A stretch of DNA of 38,854 nucleotides from a bacterium (GTDB taxonomy: Bacteria > SZUA-79 > Acidulodesulfobacterales > Acidulodesulfobacteraceae): NCBI GenBank assembly GCA_021850985.1, contig JAJZJX010000017.1:1-38854 (forward strand), read 5' to 3'. Below, in pieces: positions 8,082-16,185 of the stretch. Made by a program: the position numbers and the translations under genes. A model generated the notes under the pieces. The model saw only the letters and a program-made list of their open reading frames with translations. It did not search any database and was not told where the DNA came from. How positions within the stretch are numbered: the stretch's first letter is position 1; every line of letters begins with the position of its first letter.

Positions 8082-8384
8082 ATGAGATTAACTGAATATG
8101 AAATTAAAGCGATTAAGGAAACATCCGTAAAAGTTTTCGGTGAAGGTTCTAATACATATATATTCGGCTCAAGAGTTGACGATACAAAAAAAGGCGGAGA
8201 TATAGATATATTTATCGAAACGGATAAAAATACGGATATTTTTGAAAATAAATTAAAGTTTTTAGTGGAGCTTGAAAAAAAAATAGGTGAAAGAAAAATA
8301 GATGTTGTTATTAAGAGCGCAGATTCAGATCAAAATTTACTCATATATAAAATAGCCAAAGCACAAGGAGTGTTGCTTAAATAA
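8082..8384 (+). CDS. mntA: MntA-like nucleotidyltransferase antitoxin
   Basis: This 100-residue protein is a minimal nucleotidyltransferase with GSR (29-31) and the metal-binding pair D40 and D42 in GGDIDIFIE, followed by RKIDVVIKS with a third Asp. In MntA-HepT systems the enzyme AMPylates a Tyr of the HepT toxin and so silences it. The stop codon overlaps the start of the next gene by one base (TAATG), giving translational coupling with the toxin. An AAGGCAG ribosome-binding site precedes the ATG. It lies 19 nt after the ring nuclease on the same strand, so it probably shares its transcript. Confidence 0.88.
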   Translation: MRLTEYEIKAIKETSVKVFGEGSNTYIFGSRVDDTKKGGDIDIFIETDKNTDIFENKLKFLVELEKKIGERKIDVVIKSADSDQNLLIYKIAKAQGVLLK

Positions 8385-8872
8385 TGAACGATGAATTGAA
8401 TGTTGACCGTTTAAGACTTCTTAACTATGTCGATGAATGCGACAGGCATATAGTTAAAATAAAGCATGCTTTATCTAAAATGAAAAATTTTATGCCGCTG
8501 ACCTTGTCCGATTTTAAATCTTTATCGGAAGACGATAAAGAACATATCGACCAGCTAATATTTAGATATTCAAAATTACAAGATGCAATGGGGGAAAAAT
8601 TATTTCCTTCGATATTAAAAAATTTAAAAGAAGATTATGAACATAAACCGTTTCGCGATATAATCGACAGACTTGAAAAATTAGAAATTATCGAAAGCGC
8701 TAATGATTGGGAAGAATTAAGAAAATCCAGAAATGTTTTATCGCATGAATATTCCTCTGAAGAAAATGAATTGGTAATAAATATTAATAATGTTTATGAA
8801 AAACTAGTTCCTAAAATATTTTTAATTTACGATAGAATTATATTATACATTGAGAATAATATTGTTAAATGA
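8384..8872 (+). CDS. hepT: HepT-like HEPN ribonuclease toxin
   Basis: The 162-residue all-helical protein has the HEPN active-site motif in RKSRNVLSHEY near the C-terminus: R-x4-H-x-Y, in which R and H form the RNase site and the Tyr is the residue AMPylated by MntA in characterised pairs. It starts on the last base of the mntA stop codon, and no separate ribosome-binding site is seen. All key residues are present, so the toxin looks intact. It is longer than many HepT proteins because of an inserted loop (EHKPFRDIIDRLEKLEII), normal for the larger subfamily. Neighbouring defence genes fit the usual island setting of these pairs. Confidence 0.85.
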   Translation: MNDELNVDRLRLLNYVDECDRHIVKIKHALSKMKNFMPLTLSDFKSLSEDDKEHIDQLIFRYSKLQDAMGEKLFPSILKNLKEDYEHKPFRDIIDRLEKLEIIESANDWEELRKSRNVLSHEYSSEENELVININNVYEKLVPKIFLIYDRIILYIENNIVK

Positions 8873-8884
8873 CGATTGGATGTT

Positions 8885-8914
8885 TTGACTTTAGTGAGGA
8901 AATTGGTTTATAAT
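8885..8914 (+). promoter_or_regulatory. Sigma70-type promoter for the Bax-inhibitor-1 gene
   Basis: TTGACT (8885-8890), an 18-bp spacer and TATAAT (8909-8914) lie about 75 bp before the start codon at 8991, between it and the hepT gene. Confidence 0.55.
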
Positions 8915-8990
8915 ATTTAATATATAATTTTTTTTGATTGACAATAATTTTGACAATAAAAAATTTTTATAAAAAAAGGAGATAAAAGTT

Positions 8991-9731
8991 ATGCCGTTTG
9001 GAAATAATAATGGGTTCGGCATGGGACCGAGAAGTTACGATTACGATATTACGCGCGGAAGGGCTATGACTCAGGAGGGTCTGTCGGATTTCTTCAGGGG
9101 AGTTTTTACGTGGATGACGATAGGATTAATGCTTACGGGTTTTATATCTTATTTCGTTGCGATGGATAAACCTTTGGTAGGCTATCTTTATTCGCACGTT
9201 ATGTTATTTTATGTTTTAATGGGAATTCAATTGGCGGCGGTTCTGGGTTTGTCTTTCGGAATAAACAGGCTGCCTGCCGATATAAGCGAAGCTATATTTC
9301 TATTTTATGCGGCTCTTACCGGAGTGACTTTTTCGTTTATTTTTTTGGTATATACTAATCAGTCGATAGAAATAGTATTCTTTTTAACCGCAGTTTCTTT
9401 CGGGCTTCTTGCATTCGTCGGCTATACGACCAAAAGAGATCTGACCGAAATGGGTAATTTTATGATGGTAGGGCTTTTTGCCATAATTATAGCTATGGTG
9501 GTAAATTTTTTCCTCCACAGTTCAACCTTAATGTATGTCGTCTCCATCCTTGGAGTAGTAATTTTCTTGGGGCTTACGGCTTACGACATGCAGAAACTTA
9601 AACAGATTTATTTGAGCGGTTCGTTTGATACGAGAAAAGAGACCGTAATGGGCGCTCTTACGCTGTATCTTGACTTTATAAACCTGTTCCTTATGCTGCT
9701 TACGTTATTCGGCGGCGGGAGAAGAAGGTAA
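8991..9731 (+). CDS. Bax inhibitor-1/YccA family membrane protein
   Basis: A polar N-terminus (about 28 residues with a Tyr/Gly-rich stretch) precedes seven hydrophobic helices. The first is in FRGVFTWMTIGLMLTGFISY, a typical BI-1 entry motif, and the last segments hold GLTAYDMQKLKQIY and GALTLYLDFINLFLMLL. The conserved Asp residues of the C-terminal di-aspartyl pH sensor are plausible in TAYDMQK and YLDF. Members act in the inner membrane, some as Ca2+ leak channels and others as modulators of FtsH-type proteolysis. A strong AAGGAG lies upstream. It is a housekeeping-type gene placed between defence genes. Confidence 0.9.
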   Translation: MPFGNNNGFGMGPRSYDYDITRGRAMTQEGLSDFFRGVFTWMTIGLMLTGFISYFVAMDKPLVGYLYSHVMLFYVLMGIQLAAVLGLSFGINRLPADISEAIFLFYAALTGVTFSFIFLVYTNQSIEIVFFLTAVSFGLLAFVGYTTKRDLTEMGNFMMVGLFAIIIAMVVNFFLHSSTLMYVVSILGVVIFLGLTAYDMQKLKQIYLSGSFDTRKETVMGALTLYLDFINLFLMLLTLFGGGRRR

Positions 9732-9784
9732 ATTCGGTCAAATTATATAAAATTTATTGCAAAAAATTAATCAGGCACCTTTTC

Positions 9785-10849
9785 CTATACGATAGACGAT
9801 ACAGTATATTTTCCGTGACCGAAAGTAGTGTTTTTCCCTATATGGACTAATTCACCGAGTTTAATTATCCAAAGATACTCAAAAGGTACTTTTTCGAAAG
9901 ATAAATCGCCTATAAAGCCGCTTAATTTCATATGGGTTTTTTGCCTGTTAGAATATCGGTCTAAGGAATACCATTTTAAAGATTTTTTTGAGATTATAGG
10001 CAAGGATTTTTCGATATAGCGGTTAAAGTCTAATTCTAACTCAAACGGCGATTCATTGTCCAACGCCTTATTATCAGATGGCCAGTTATTCGACGTCGAT
10101 TTCTTAATACCCTCATCTTGCTGATTTAAACAGTGGAAAAAATTTAAGTTCGAAATTCTTCTTAAGGCGTTTCTGACATACATATGAAACTCCGGTTCCG
10201 AAACGAGTTTTTCGTTAAACATAATCCTTGTCGGCGTTATAAATTTTAAATTAACCGAAAAATTTTCTCGGTTGCTTTCAGGAATAAAATCCTCAATAGA
10301 ATAAGAATCGTTTATAGATTTTAGTTCGTCGTTTTTATAATAATATAAAATCTCACTGTCTTTATCGTTTATGATTTTAGTAATTATAAACTTGCCTTTT
10401 TTCTGCCTTCCTATACCTTTTTTACCTGCAAGTCCGAAAGAATAAGCAAAATAAGGAAATAAAGAAATTGCCTGACCGATAAGTATCAGGGAAAACCTTA
10501 TTATTTCGTCCTTTTTATAAAAGTTTTTTTGGTCTAAAGGCGGTTCGATAATATAAGGATGCGGGACGGCTGAATAATTCCTTAATTTCTGCGAATTTGC
10601 AGGCGGGGGAGAGTCGAATATTTTTTTGAACATGCAAACTTTATCGAAACTACAGCTGCTGCATTCGCCTGTATGAGATATACACATAACATCTTTAAAA
10701 ATATGTCCGAAGACTCCCCTGAAAGTGGAGCCTTTGTATTCGGGAAGAAAAACATCGTTTTCTGCTTTAATTTCAAAGTTAAATTTTGCGGCTTTGAAAT
10801 CTTTGAAAATTTTTTTTACATCCGATAAATTATCGCTGACTTTAATCAT
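9785..10849 (-). CDS. cas6: CRISPR pre-crRNA endoribonuclease Cas6 (RAMP superfamily)
   Basis: The 354-residue protein has the Cas6 RAMP layout. An N-terminal ferredoxin-like part includes LPEYKGSTFRGVFGHIF. A four-Cys zinc-type cluster follows (CISHTGECSSCSFDKVC, about residues 56-72). Mid-protein FPYFAYSFGLAGKKGIGRQKKGKF is a Gly-rich strand region. The C-terminal Gly-rich loop GKNTTFGHGKYTV is the Cas6 signature. Cas6 cuts CRISPR precursor RNA at the repeat. No array, cas1/cas2 or effector genes are visible here, so the substrate RNA must be elsewhere, or the gene is stranded. It is convergent with the BI-1 gene and divergent from the small gene at 11066. Confidence 0.85.
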   Translation of the reverse strand: MIKVSDNLSDVKKIFKDFKAAKFNFEIKAENDVFLPEYKGSTFRGVFGHIFKDVMCISHTGECSSCSFDKVCMFKKIFDSPPPANSQKLRNYSAVPHPYIIEPPLDQKNFYKKDEIIRFSLILIGQAISLFPYFAYSFGLAGKKGIGRQKKGKFIITKIINDKDSEILYYYKNDELKSINDSYSIEDFIPESNRENFSVNLKFITPTRIMFNEKLVSEPEFHMYVRNALRRISNLNFFHCLNQQDEGIKKSTSNNWPSDNKALDNESPFELELDFNRYIEKSLPIISKKSLKWYSLDRYSNRQKTHMKLSGFIGDLSFEKVPFEYLWIIKLGELVHIGKNTTFGHGKYTVSSIV

Positions 10850-10940
10850 AAAAACAATATAGCATATTAAAAAATTTTTTAAAACTTAAAACAATGTTGT
10901 ATAAGGCGCAACTTATTTTAAATATTATATAATTTATTTA

Positions 10941-10970
10941 TTGCAATATACGTTTTTATTAATATATAAT
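10941..10970 (+). promoter_or_regulatory. Sigma70-type promoter for the small Csx3-like gene
   Basis: TTGCAA (10941-10946), an 18-bp spacer and TATAAT (10965-10970) are followed by about 90 nt of leader before the ATG at 11066. The 216-bp region between this gene and the divergent cas6 is very AT-rich and probably carries promoters for both. Confidence 0.5.
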
Positions 10971-11065
10971 TTAGATATTATTAGATACGCAGTTAAGAAA
11001 ACATAGCAAATTAATTATATAAAGCTAAAGCTTATAGTATTTAGTTTTAAAAGGGGATGCGATAA

Positions 11066-11416
11066 ATGATAGAGTTGGACTTGTCGTTAAATAACGAAGA
11101 AATATATAGAGGCGTGAAAATCGAAAGTTTCGGGGGGCGCAAATCTTTTACAGTCAATCAGGGAAATCTGGACATTATAGGCAAAAATATTACCGAATAT
11201 ATAAAAAGACGGAAAGAAGACTATAAAAATAAAAATGGAGACAAAAATTTAGAAAACGAATTAAAAAATCAAACCGCTGATTTTAACGACGTAGTAATTC
11301 TGACGGGAGCAACTGCCATTCCTGTATATCTGGTTGCATTCCATATCGTAGTTCATAGTTTTCACGAAGTGCGTTATAAAAACGAAATGTATGAAGTCGT
11401 AGCGGCAAAACATTGA
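11066..11416 (+). CDS. Small conserved-looking protein, possibly Csx3-like
   Basis: An AAGGGG site 9 nt before the ATG supports translation. The 116-residue protein has a polar N-terminal half with a charged linker (KRRKEDYKNKNGDKNLENE) and a C-terminal pattern: VVILTGATAIPVYLVAFHIVVHSF, then HEVRYKNEMYEVVAAKH. Strand, Gly-rich turn, hydrophobic helix, His-rich end and final strand recall Csx3 (ring nuclease Crn3), in which a GRGP-type turn and a His-containing helix precede the strand V-x-VYD. The N-terminus does not match well and the DPR motif is absent, so this is a weak, context-aided guess. It sits between cas6 and a CARF gene. A different small CRISPR accessory protein is equally possible. 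Confidence 0.45.
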   Translation: MIELDLSLNNEEIYRGVKIESFGGRKSFTVNQGNLDIIGKNITEYIKRRKEDYKNKNGDKNLENELKNQTADFNDVVILTGATAIPVYLVAFHIVVHSFHEVRYKNEMYEVVAAKH

Positions 11417-11425
11417 TATAATTAA

Positions 11426-11661
11426 TACCTTAAATCACCGTTAGAAACTATTAAAATTGTTTCAATATATAATAAAATCTGGATTCCCGCTTTCGCGGGA
11501 ATGACACCCGTTGAGTGAAAAGTTAAAATCACGCATTGTCATTCCCGCGAAAGCGGATATAAACATATATTTTTTTGTATGTGTTGAAAAAGCATGTCTT
11601 TTTCAACAAAAAAATATGCCGTTTATGCAGATAGATAAATTTCTAACGGTGATTTAAGGTA
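11426..11661. mobile_element. MITE with 20-bp perfect terminal inverted repeats and TA flanks
   Basis: CCTTAAATCACCGTTAGAAA at 11428-11447 is the exact reverse complement of 11640-11659, and both ends abut a TA dinucleotide (11426-11427 and 11660-11661). That pattern fits an IS630/Tc1-mariner-type MITE. The 190-bp interior encodes nothing. It has a palindromic ATTCCCGC/GCGGGAAT block (about 11474-11493), an inverted partner of that block (about 11538-11555), and a hairpin TGTTGAAAAAG/CTTTTTCAACA (11582-11609). The whole element is therefore nearly self-complementary. It lies between the Csx3-like gene and the CARF membrane-protein gene. No transposase is in the window. Confidence 0.85.
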
Positions 11662-11707
11662 ATATATAAAATTTTAATTATTTAAGCAAATTCAATAATT
11701 ATAAAAA

Positions 11708-12697
11708 ATGAATTTAAACGAAAGAATATCTTTTTACTATAATGAGCTAAAAAACTGGTTTCCGCTTGCCATATTAATAGCCTTATCGCTTATCTTAATA
11801 GGTATGATATCAATTTATTTTGATAATTTTTTAAGTATTATATTTAATAGCCCCGGAATTAAATTAATTATCGTATCCATCCTATTAATTATTACTTTAT
11901 TTTTAATCAACTGGCAAAGAAAAAAATTTAATAAAATTTCCATACCTATAGAAAGAAACTTGAGCGGAAAATATTTTAATTCATTAGTTCTGCCGTTATC
12001 TAATAATAATAAAATAACAGATGTTGATTACGATAAAGATCAAAATAAACTAATTGTCAGGTATGAAAATAATGAAATTGAAAGAATTAGTCATGATGAA
12101 TTAGAAGAAATTTTAAATAAATCGCCTAATTATGATAAAAACTCAAAAATATTTGCAAATTGGCAGATGCCATTGATTTCTATATATAGAAACGTAAAAT
12201 TAGAAAATGAAACAAAAGGTATAGAGCAGATATGGCTTATAGGTTCAGCTGATAAAAAAGGTTCAGCGAATGAAAAAGGTTCAGCGAATCAATTAAAGTT
12301 ATTTACAAAGATTTTATTTTCTTTTTTTAAAAACAAATTTGATATTTACGTTTACGATAAGAAAAATAATAAAGATATTAAATTAGAACATGAAAAATTA
12401 GATGTTATATTTTCACCTGAAAATATTAATAATATTGCGGTAGATTTTGAAAAATTTGAAGAAGTATATAAAACATTTAATGATATTATTAATAAAATTA
12501 AAGAAATTGGAGAGCAAAAGAATGAAGAAATCAAAGAACATGAGATAGCTATTGATATTACCGGCGGTCAAAAAACTATAAGTATTGCAGGAGCGCTGGC
12601 AACTATCAACCGTAAAACAAGAATAATTTACGTAAATACAAATAACAAACACGAAATAAAAGAAATAGATGCGATAGTGCAATCAGAACAAGGATAA
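11708..12697 (+). CDS. Two-TM membrane protein with C-terminal CARF domain
   Basis: Residues 18-38 and 50-68 are membrane helices, followed by a basic RKKFNK anchor. A soluble linker domain (about 80-165, beta-rich with DVDYDKDQNKLIVRYENNEIE) precedes a CARF-type Rossmann domain. That domain starts at IEQIWLIGSAD and contains the ligand-binding signature IDITGGQKTISIAGALATIN (about 282-301), a form shared by CARF proteins of type III CRISPR systems. Its parts match membrane CARF effectors such as Cam1, which bind cyclic tetra-adenylate and disturb the membrane. The assignment to that functional class is inference. No Shine-Dalgarno is seen. A MITE ends 47 nt upstream. Confidence 0.8.
   Translation: MNLNERISFYYNELKNWFPLAILIALSLILIGMISIYFDNFLSIIFNSPGIKLIIVSILLIITLFLINWQRKKFNKISIPIERNLSGKYFNSLVLPLSNNNKITDVDYDKDQNKLIVRYENNEIERISHDELEEILNKSPNYDKNSKIFANWQMPLISIYRNVKLENETKGIEQIWLIGSADKKGSANEKGSANQLKLFTKILFSFFKNKFDIYVYDKKNNKDIKLEHEKLDVIFSPENINNIAVDFEKFEEVYKTFNDIINKIKEIGEQKNEEIKEHEIAIDITGGQKTISIAGALATINRKTRIIYVNTNNKHEIKEIDAIVQSEQG
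12242..12289 (+). repeat. 18-bp in-frame tandem repeat inside the CARF gene
   Basis: GGTTCAGCTGATAAAAAA, GGTTCAGCGAATGAAAAA and GGTTCAGCGAAT follow directly, giving 2.7 copies that encode GSADKK-GSANEK-GSAN. It falls in the first loop after strand 1 of the CARF domain (about residues 179-194), where family members usually have a shorter loop. A repeat of 18 bp keeps frame at any copy number, so length variation between strains is possible. Confidence 0.85.
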
Positions 12698-12914
12698 TAA
12701 AATTATTATAAGTGTATTAAATTATTTGCAATTCAAATATCTAAGTTTGTTTTCTTTCATGCAAAGTTTGTCCGTTTTCAATATTGTAAGCGAACCTGAG
12801 TTGTAAAAAAATATTTATAATTGTTTTGTTTTGCATTATAATGAAAAATATTAAATAATATGAATAATAAAAGTAAAACTAACAGTTTATAACTTTCTAT
12901 TAATATTAAGTAAG

Positions 12915-14057
12915 ATGCTCTCAGACGACAATTTGGATTTAATAAGGTCTCAGATTGAAACTGCTTATAAGGCTACCGAAGAGCCGGTAGTAAATGAGCT
13001 GCGTAATTTTGCTAAACAAATTAAAGACAACATAAAAATTTTAAGACCTTATACTGCTACCGCAGTGTCGTTCGTTTCTGCCGACGGCGGCAATAATAAT
13101 ATAAAATTCAATCCTTGCGTGCTTGAACTTGTAAGAGTCGTGGATTCAAGGGGCGTTCAGTGCGCAATAGATCCTATTTTCGGCAATTCTAATGCGGCTA
13201 ATTTAAACGAAAGAGTTGAAAGAATTAAACCGCTAAAGCGTTTATGCGACGATTTAGGTTTAAACAAGTTAAGCGACATTTCATATCTATTGGCGGAAAT
13301 GGGGCAGCCGGAAAAGACGGCGTCGGCCGTCAAGGTTTATAGGGATATTGTAGAATGGGCTATTTTATACGATTTTTTATATAATGATTGGGGAAATAAT
13401 ACTATAATAATAAGAGAGGGTTTACTGCGGACAAAATCTATTAAAAATACAATATTTCCTAAATTGGATAAAAAAATAAAAGAAAAGTGCGAAGAGCATA
13501 AACAAAAAAGGAATATAAACGTCAACATTGTAGGGGTAGCAAAAGAAAGCGCCGTTATAAGCCGTCTTTCTCTTGCACTTGCTTTAGAAAATGTTTTTAA
13601 GCTGCCTTATCCATGCTATGTAAAAGTTCCTGAAGAAATAGAGCAGTACTGTTATAATTACGATAGGACTTGGTTTAATACTTTTAACGATGTTTCTTCA
13701 GAAGAAGAAAATCAGAAGTATGCATCTATGGGTAAATTATTTCTTGTTAAATTCGGAGAAGGTGCTTACGATCCAGTATGGCCGGTAGATATTGCCGTCT
13801 GGGACGTCGAAAATGCCGAAATGATTCTGGGGCAGCTGCTTCATGATGCAAGGCTTGGTTTTCCGATACCGGATTTTCCGCTTAGTATTCAAAATGCTCA
13901 CGGACATGCAAAAATTAACGGGATAGAAGTGGACTTAATTGAAGATATGCTGATAGAAGGAATAGGCAAGACTCTTACCGATTTAGAAAGAGAAAGTATA
14001 TACAGAATGAAATATCTGCATCGTAATTTAACTGGGGCGCGGTATAAAAATGCTTGA
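12915..14057 (+). CDS. nurA: NurA-domain nuclease
   Basis: The 380-residue protein shows both ends of the NurA fold. An RNase H-like strand FVSADGG carries the catalytic Asp57 near the N-terminus, and the C-terminal PIPDFPLSIQNAHGHAKI matches the conserved P-x-P...AH motif. NurA is a 5'-3' exonuclease/endonuclease that works with the HerA translocase, in archaea on double-strand break ends and in bacteria usually as part of defence modules. Its stop codon lies 8 nt inside herA (14050), so the two are translationally coupled. An alternative reading as a generic RNase H-like nuclease is possible, but the neighbour supports NurA. Confidence 0.8.
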   Translation: MLSDDNLDLIRSQIETAYKATEEPVVNELRNFAKQIKDNIKILRPYTATAVSFVSADGGNNNIKFNPCVLELVRVVDSRGVQCAIDPIFGNSNAANLNERVERIKPLKRLCDDLGLNKLSDISYLLAEMGQPEKTASAVKVYRDIVEWAILYDFLYNDWGNNTIIIREGLLRTKSIKNTIFPKLDKKIKEKCEEHKQKRNINVNIVGVAKESAVISRLSLALALENVFKLPYPCYVKVPEEIEQYCYNYDRTWFNTFNDVSSEEENQKYASMGKLFLVKFGEGAYDPVWPVDIAVWDVENAEMILGQLLHDARLGFPIPDFPLSIQNAHGHAKINGIEVDLIEDMLIEGIGKTLTDLERESIYRMKYLHRNLTGARYKNA

Positions 14058-16185
14058 GCTATTTGCAAAATCTGATGTAATGGGCATCTTTAAGGGTTCG
14101 GTGGAATCCGGCTACGAATTTTCTGCCGAGGTCGTTACTCCATACGAAGCGCGCATGCTTGAAAGACCGCAATTAGGCCAATTTTTATTAATAGAACTTG
14201 CTAATCCTCTTGAGGCTTCTCTTGCCAGAATAACTAATTTTGCGCCGGCCGGCCTTCTTTCCTCGGTAGAAGGCGAAGACTATATCATGGCTCTTCAAAA
14301 AAGATGGCAAACTGTACCTGATGATTTAAAAAGAGATAAGTTAAAATATAAAGTCCAGATTAAACTGTTAGGCGCCGTAAAAATAGCGCAGATTCAAGGA
14401 GCACAGGATAAAATTATTTTTATACCGTCTCTGCGCAGGATACCGCATCTTGGCGCTAAAGTTTCCTTTCCAAGCGATGAAGTATTAAGGGAACTATGTT
14501 CGTTAAGCCAAGGGGAAACAGATCTAGGCAATTACGTGCTTGGCGAATTTATATATTCCGGTAAAAACGAAAACACAAACACTGGCGGAAATTCCGGCGG
14601 GCAGGATTATCTTTCTAATTTTCAGTATATAGAGCCTAATCTTAACGTTAAATTTAATATAAATAATCTTGTTTCTAAAAGATCGGTCGTTTTTGCAAGA
14701 GCAGGTTACGGAAAATCAAATCTTATTAAATATCTGGTTTCGGAACTCTACAAAGATAACGGAAAGTATGCCGTAACTGACAAAAATAAAAAAGTAGGGA
14801 CGTTAATATTTGATCCCGACGGAGAATATTTTTGGCCCGATAATAAAAACAGACCGGCTTTATGCGATGTGCTGCATTTAAAAGACAACATTGCGGTTTT
14901 TACTAATAGGAAATCCATAAGTTCATATTACGGCAGTTGGAAGGCAGGAGACGTTAAGCTTAATATTAAATCTCTTTTGCCAAGGGACGTTATAGGTATT
15001 GCAATTTCGCCGGACAGGCAGGAGCAGCAAAATATTATAAAATTAAAAAGTTTAAAAATAGATAATTGGAAAAAATTGGTGGATATTATAGAAAAAGACG
15101 GCATGCAGGCAGACGATAAAGAGATAGCAAAGATTATGGGCTATAACAAAGATGCTGCTTCGGGTCAATCAGCCGAGATCAGCGCTGCAAAAAGCAATAT
15201 GTATAATTTAGTGAGCCATTTGCACGATCCTAACAGCAGATTGGTAGAGGAAGTTGAAATTTTACTGAAAGAAGGCAGGGTCGTAATAGTGGATATAAGT
15301 CTGCTTAGTTCAACCGCAGGTAATAACGTTGCAGGACTTATAATGAGGAATATATTTAATTTTAATCAGGAAAATTTCACCGGAGACGGCTCTTCTATTC
15401 CCGTTATTGCAATAATGGAGGAAGCGCAGAGCGTTTTAGGCAAATCTCTCTCCGAAACAAGTCCGTTCGTAGAATGGGTTAAAGAGGGCAGAAAATATGA
15501 TTTGGGCGCTATTATGGTAACTCAGCAGCCCGGTTCAATAGCTCCTGAAATATTAAGCCAATCTGATAATTGGTTCGTTTTTCACGTTTTATCTGAAGGC
15601 GACGCGTCCGTTTTGCAAAGATATAATTCCTTTTATTCAAAGGATATTATTTTAAATATTATCAACGAGCCTATAATAGGAAACTGCTATATGTGGAGCG
15701 CGCCTCTTCAGCCTTTTGTCCTGCCGGTAAGAATAAGAAGTTTTGAAAGCCTTTACAAAAAATATATAGTAAAAGAAGATAATCCACAGAGCAATAAAAA
15801 ATATGAAAATTCTCCCGCTATGCTTGTAGTAAAAAGAACCAACGAACGTATAAAATTAATGGCGGAGGAAGTATTTAAAGTTATAAGCAGCGAATTTAGA
15901 AACAATAAATTCAAAACTCAAGATTTTAACGATAAAAATAAAACCGGAATTTTAAAAGGCAGATTATATTATATAGTTCATGATATTAAGGAAAAAGAAG
16001 AGTTTAAAAACGAAATAAGAAAAGAAGACGATTTGTATAAACCGTTATTTAGCTGCATATTTGATTGTACTGAAGATGAAATTGAAATACTTCAGGGGCA
16101 GCATTTTATGAATGGTAAAGATGAAATTAAGCCTTTTGTCTGTGTGCCTACCGATAAATGGAACAAAAAAATGAATCAAAAATAA
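14050..16185 (+). CDS. herA: HerA-type hexameric DNA translocase
   Basis: The N-terminal HAS-barrel-like region (about 1-150) is followed by an FtsK/HerA ATPase. Walker A ARAGYGKSN lies at 216-224, FDPDGEY at 254-260, Walker B IPVIAIMEEAQ has E457/E458, EWVKEGRKYDLG supplies the arginine finger R481, and the sensor MVTQQPGSIAPEI is at 489-501. The segment ending QPFVLPVRI closes the ATPase core, and a 110-residue tail (about 600-711) is extra. HerA forms a ring that pumps DNA and drives NurA. It overlaps nurA by 8 nt and the following gene by 28 nt. Such tight packing points to a single complex of three proteins. Confidence 0.88.
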   Translation: MLELFAKSDVMGIFKGSVESGYEFSAEVVTPYEARMLERPQLGQFLLIELANPLEASLARITNFAPAGLLSSVEGEDYIMALQKRWQTVPDDLKRDKLKYKVQIKLLGAVKIAQIQGAQDKIIFIPSLRRIPHLGAKVSFPSDEVLRELCSLSQGETDLGNYVLGEFIYSGKNENTNTGGNSGGQDYLSNFQYIEPNLNVKFNINNLVSKRSVVFARAGYGKSNLIKYLVSELYKDNGKYAVTDKNKKVGTLIFDPDGEYFWPDNKNRPALCDVLHLKDNIAVFTNRKSISSYYGSWKAGDVKLNIKSLLPRDVIGIAISPDRQEQQNIIKLKSLKIDNWKKLVDIIEKDGMQADDKEIAKIMGYNKDAASGQSAEISAAKSNMYNLVSHLHDPNSRLVEEVEILLKEGRVVIVDISLLSSTAGNNVAGLIMRNIFNFNQENFTGDGSSIPVIAIMEEAQSVLGKSLSETSPFVEWVKEGRKYDLGAIMVTQQPGSIAPEILSQSDNWFVFHVLSEGDASVLQRYNSFYSKDIILNIINEPIIGNCYMWSAPLQPFVLPVRIRSFESLYKKYIVKEDNPQSNKKYENSPAMLVVKRTNERIKLMAEEVFKVISSEFRNNKFKTQDFNDKNKTGILKGRLYYIVHDIKEKEEFKNEIRKEDDLYKPLFSCIFDCTEDEIEILQGQHFMNGKDEIKPFVCVPTDKWNKKMNQK

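Noticed and set aside
8938-8959. Repeated TTGACAATAA before the BI-1 gene as promoter
   Set aside because: No -10 at suitable spacing for either copy; TTGACT-N18-TATAAT at 8885-8914 fits better.
9828-10019. Plus-strand reading frame over cas6
   Set aside because: Lies entirely inside cas6 on the other strand, with low-information composition.
11441-11467. GTTAGAAAC...GTTTCAAT resembles the end of a type III/I-B CRISPR repeat
   Set aside because: Single copy with no regularly spaced partner, and it lies inside the MITE next to its terminal inverted repeat.
12413-12682. Minus-strand reading frame rich in Phe, Ile and Tyr within the CARF gene
   Set aside because: Antisense shadow of the AT-rich CARF coding sequence; the plus-strand protein has recognisable domains.
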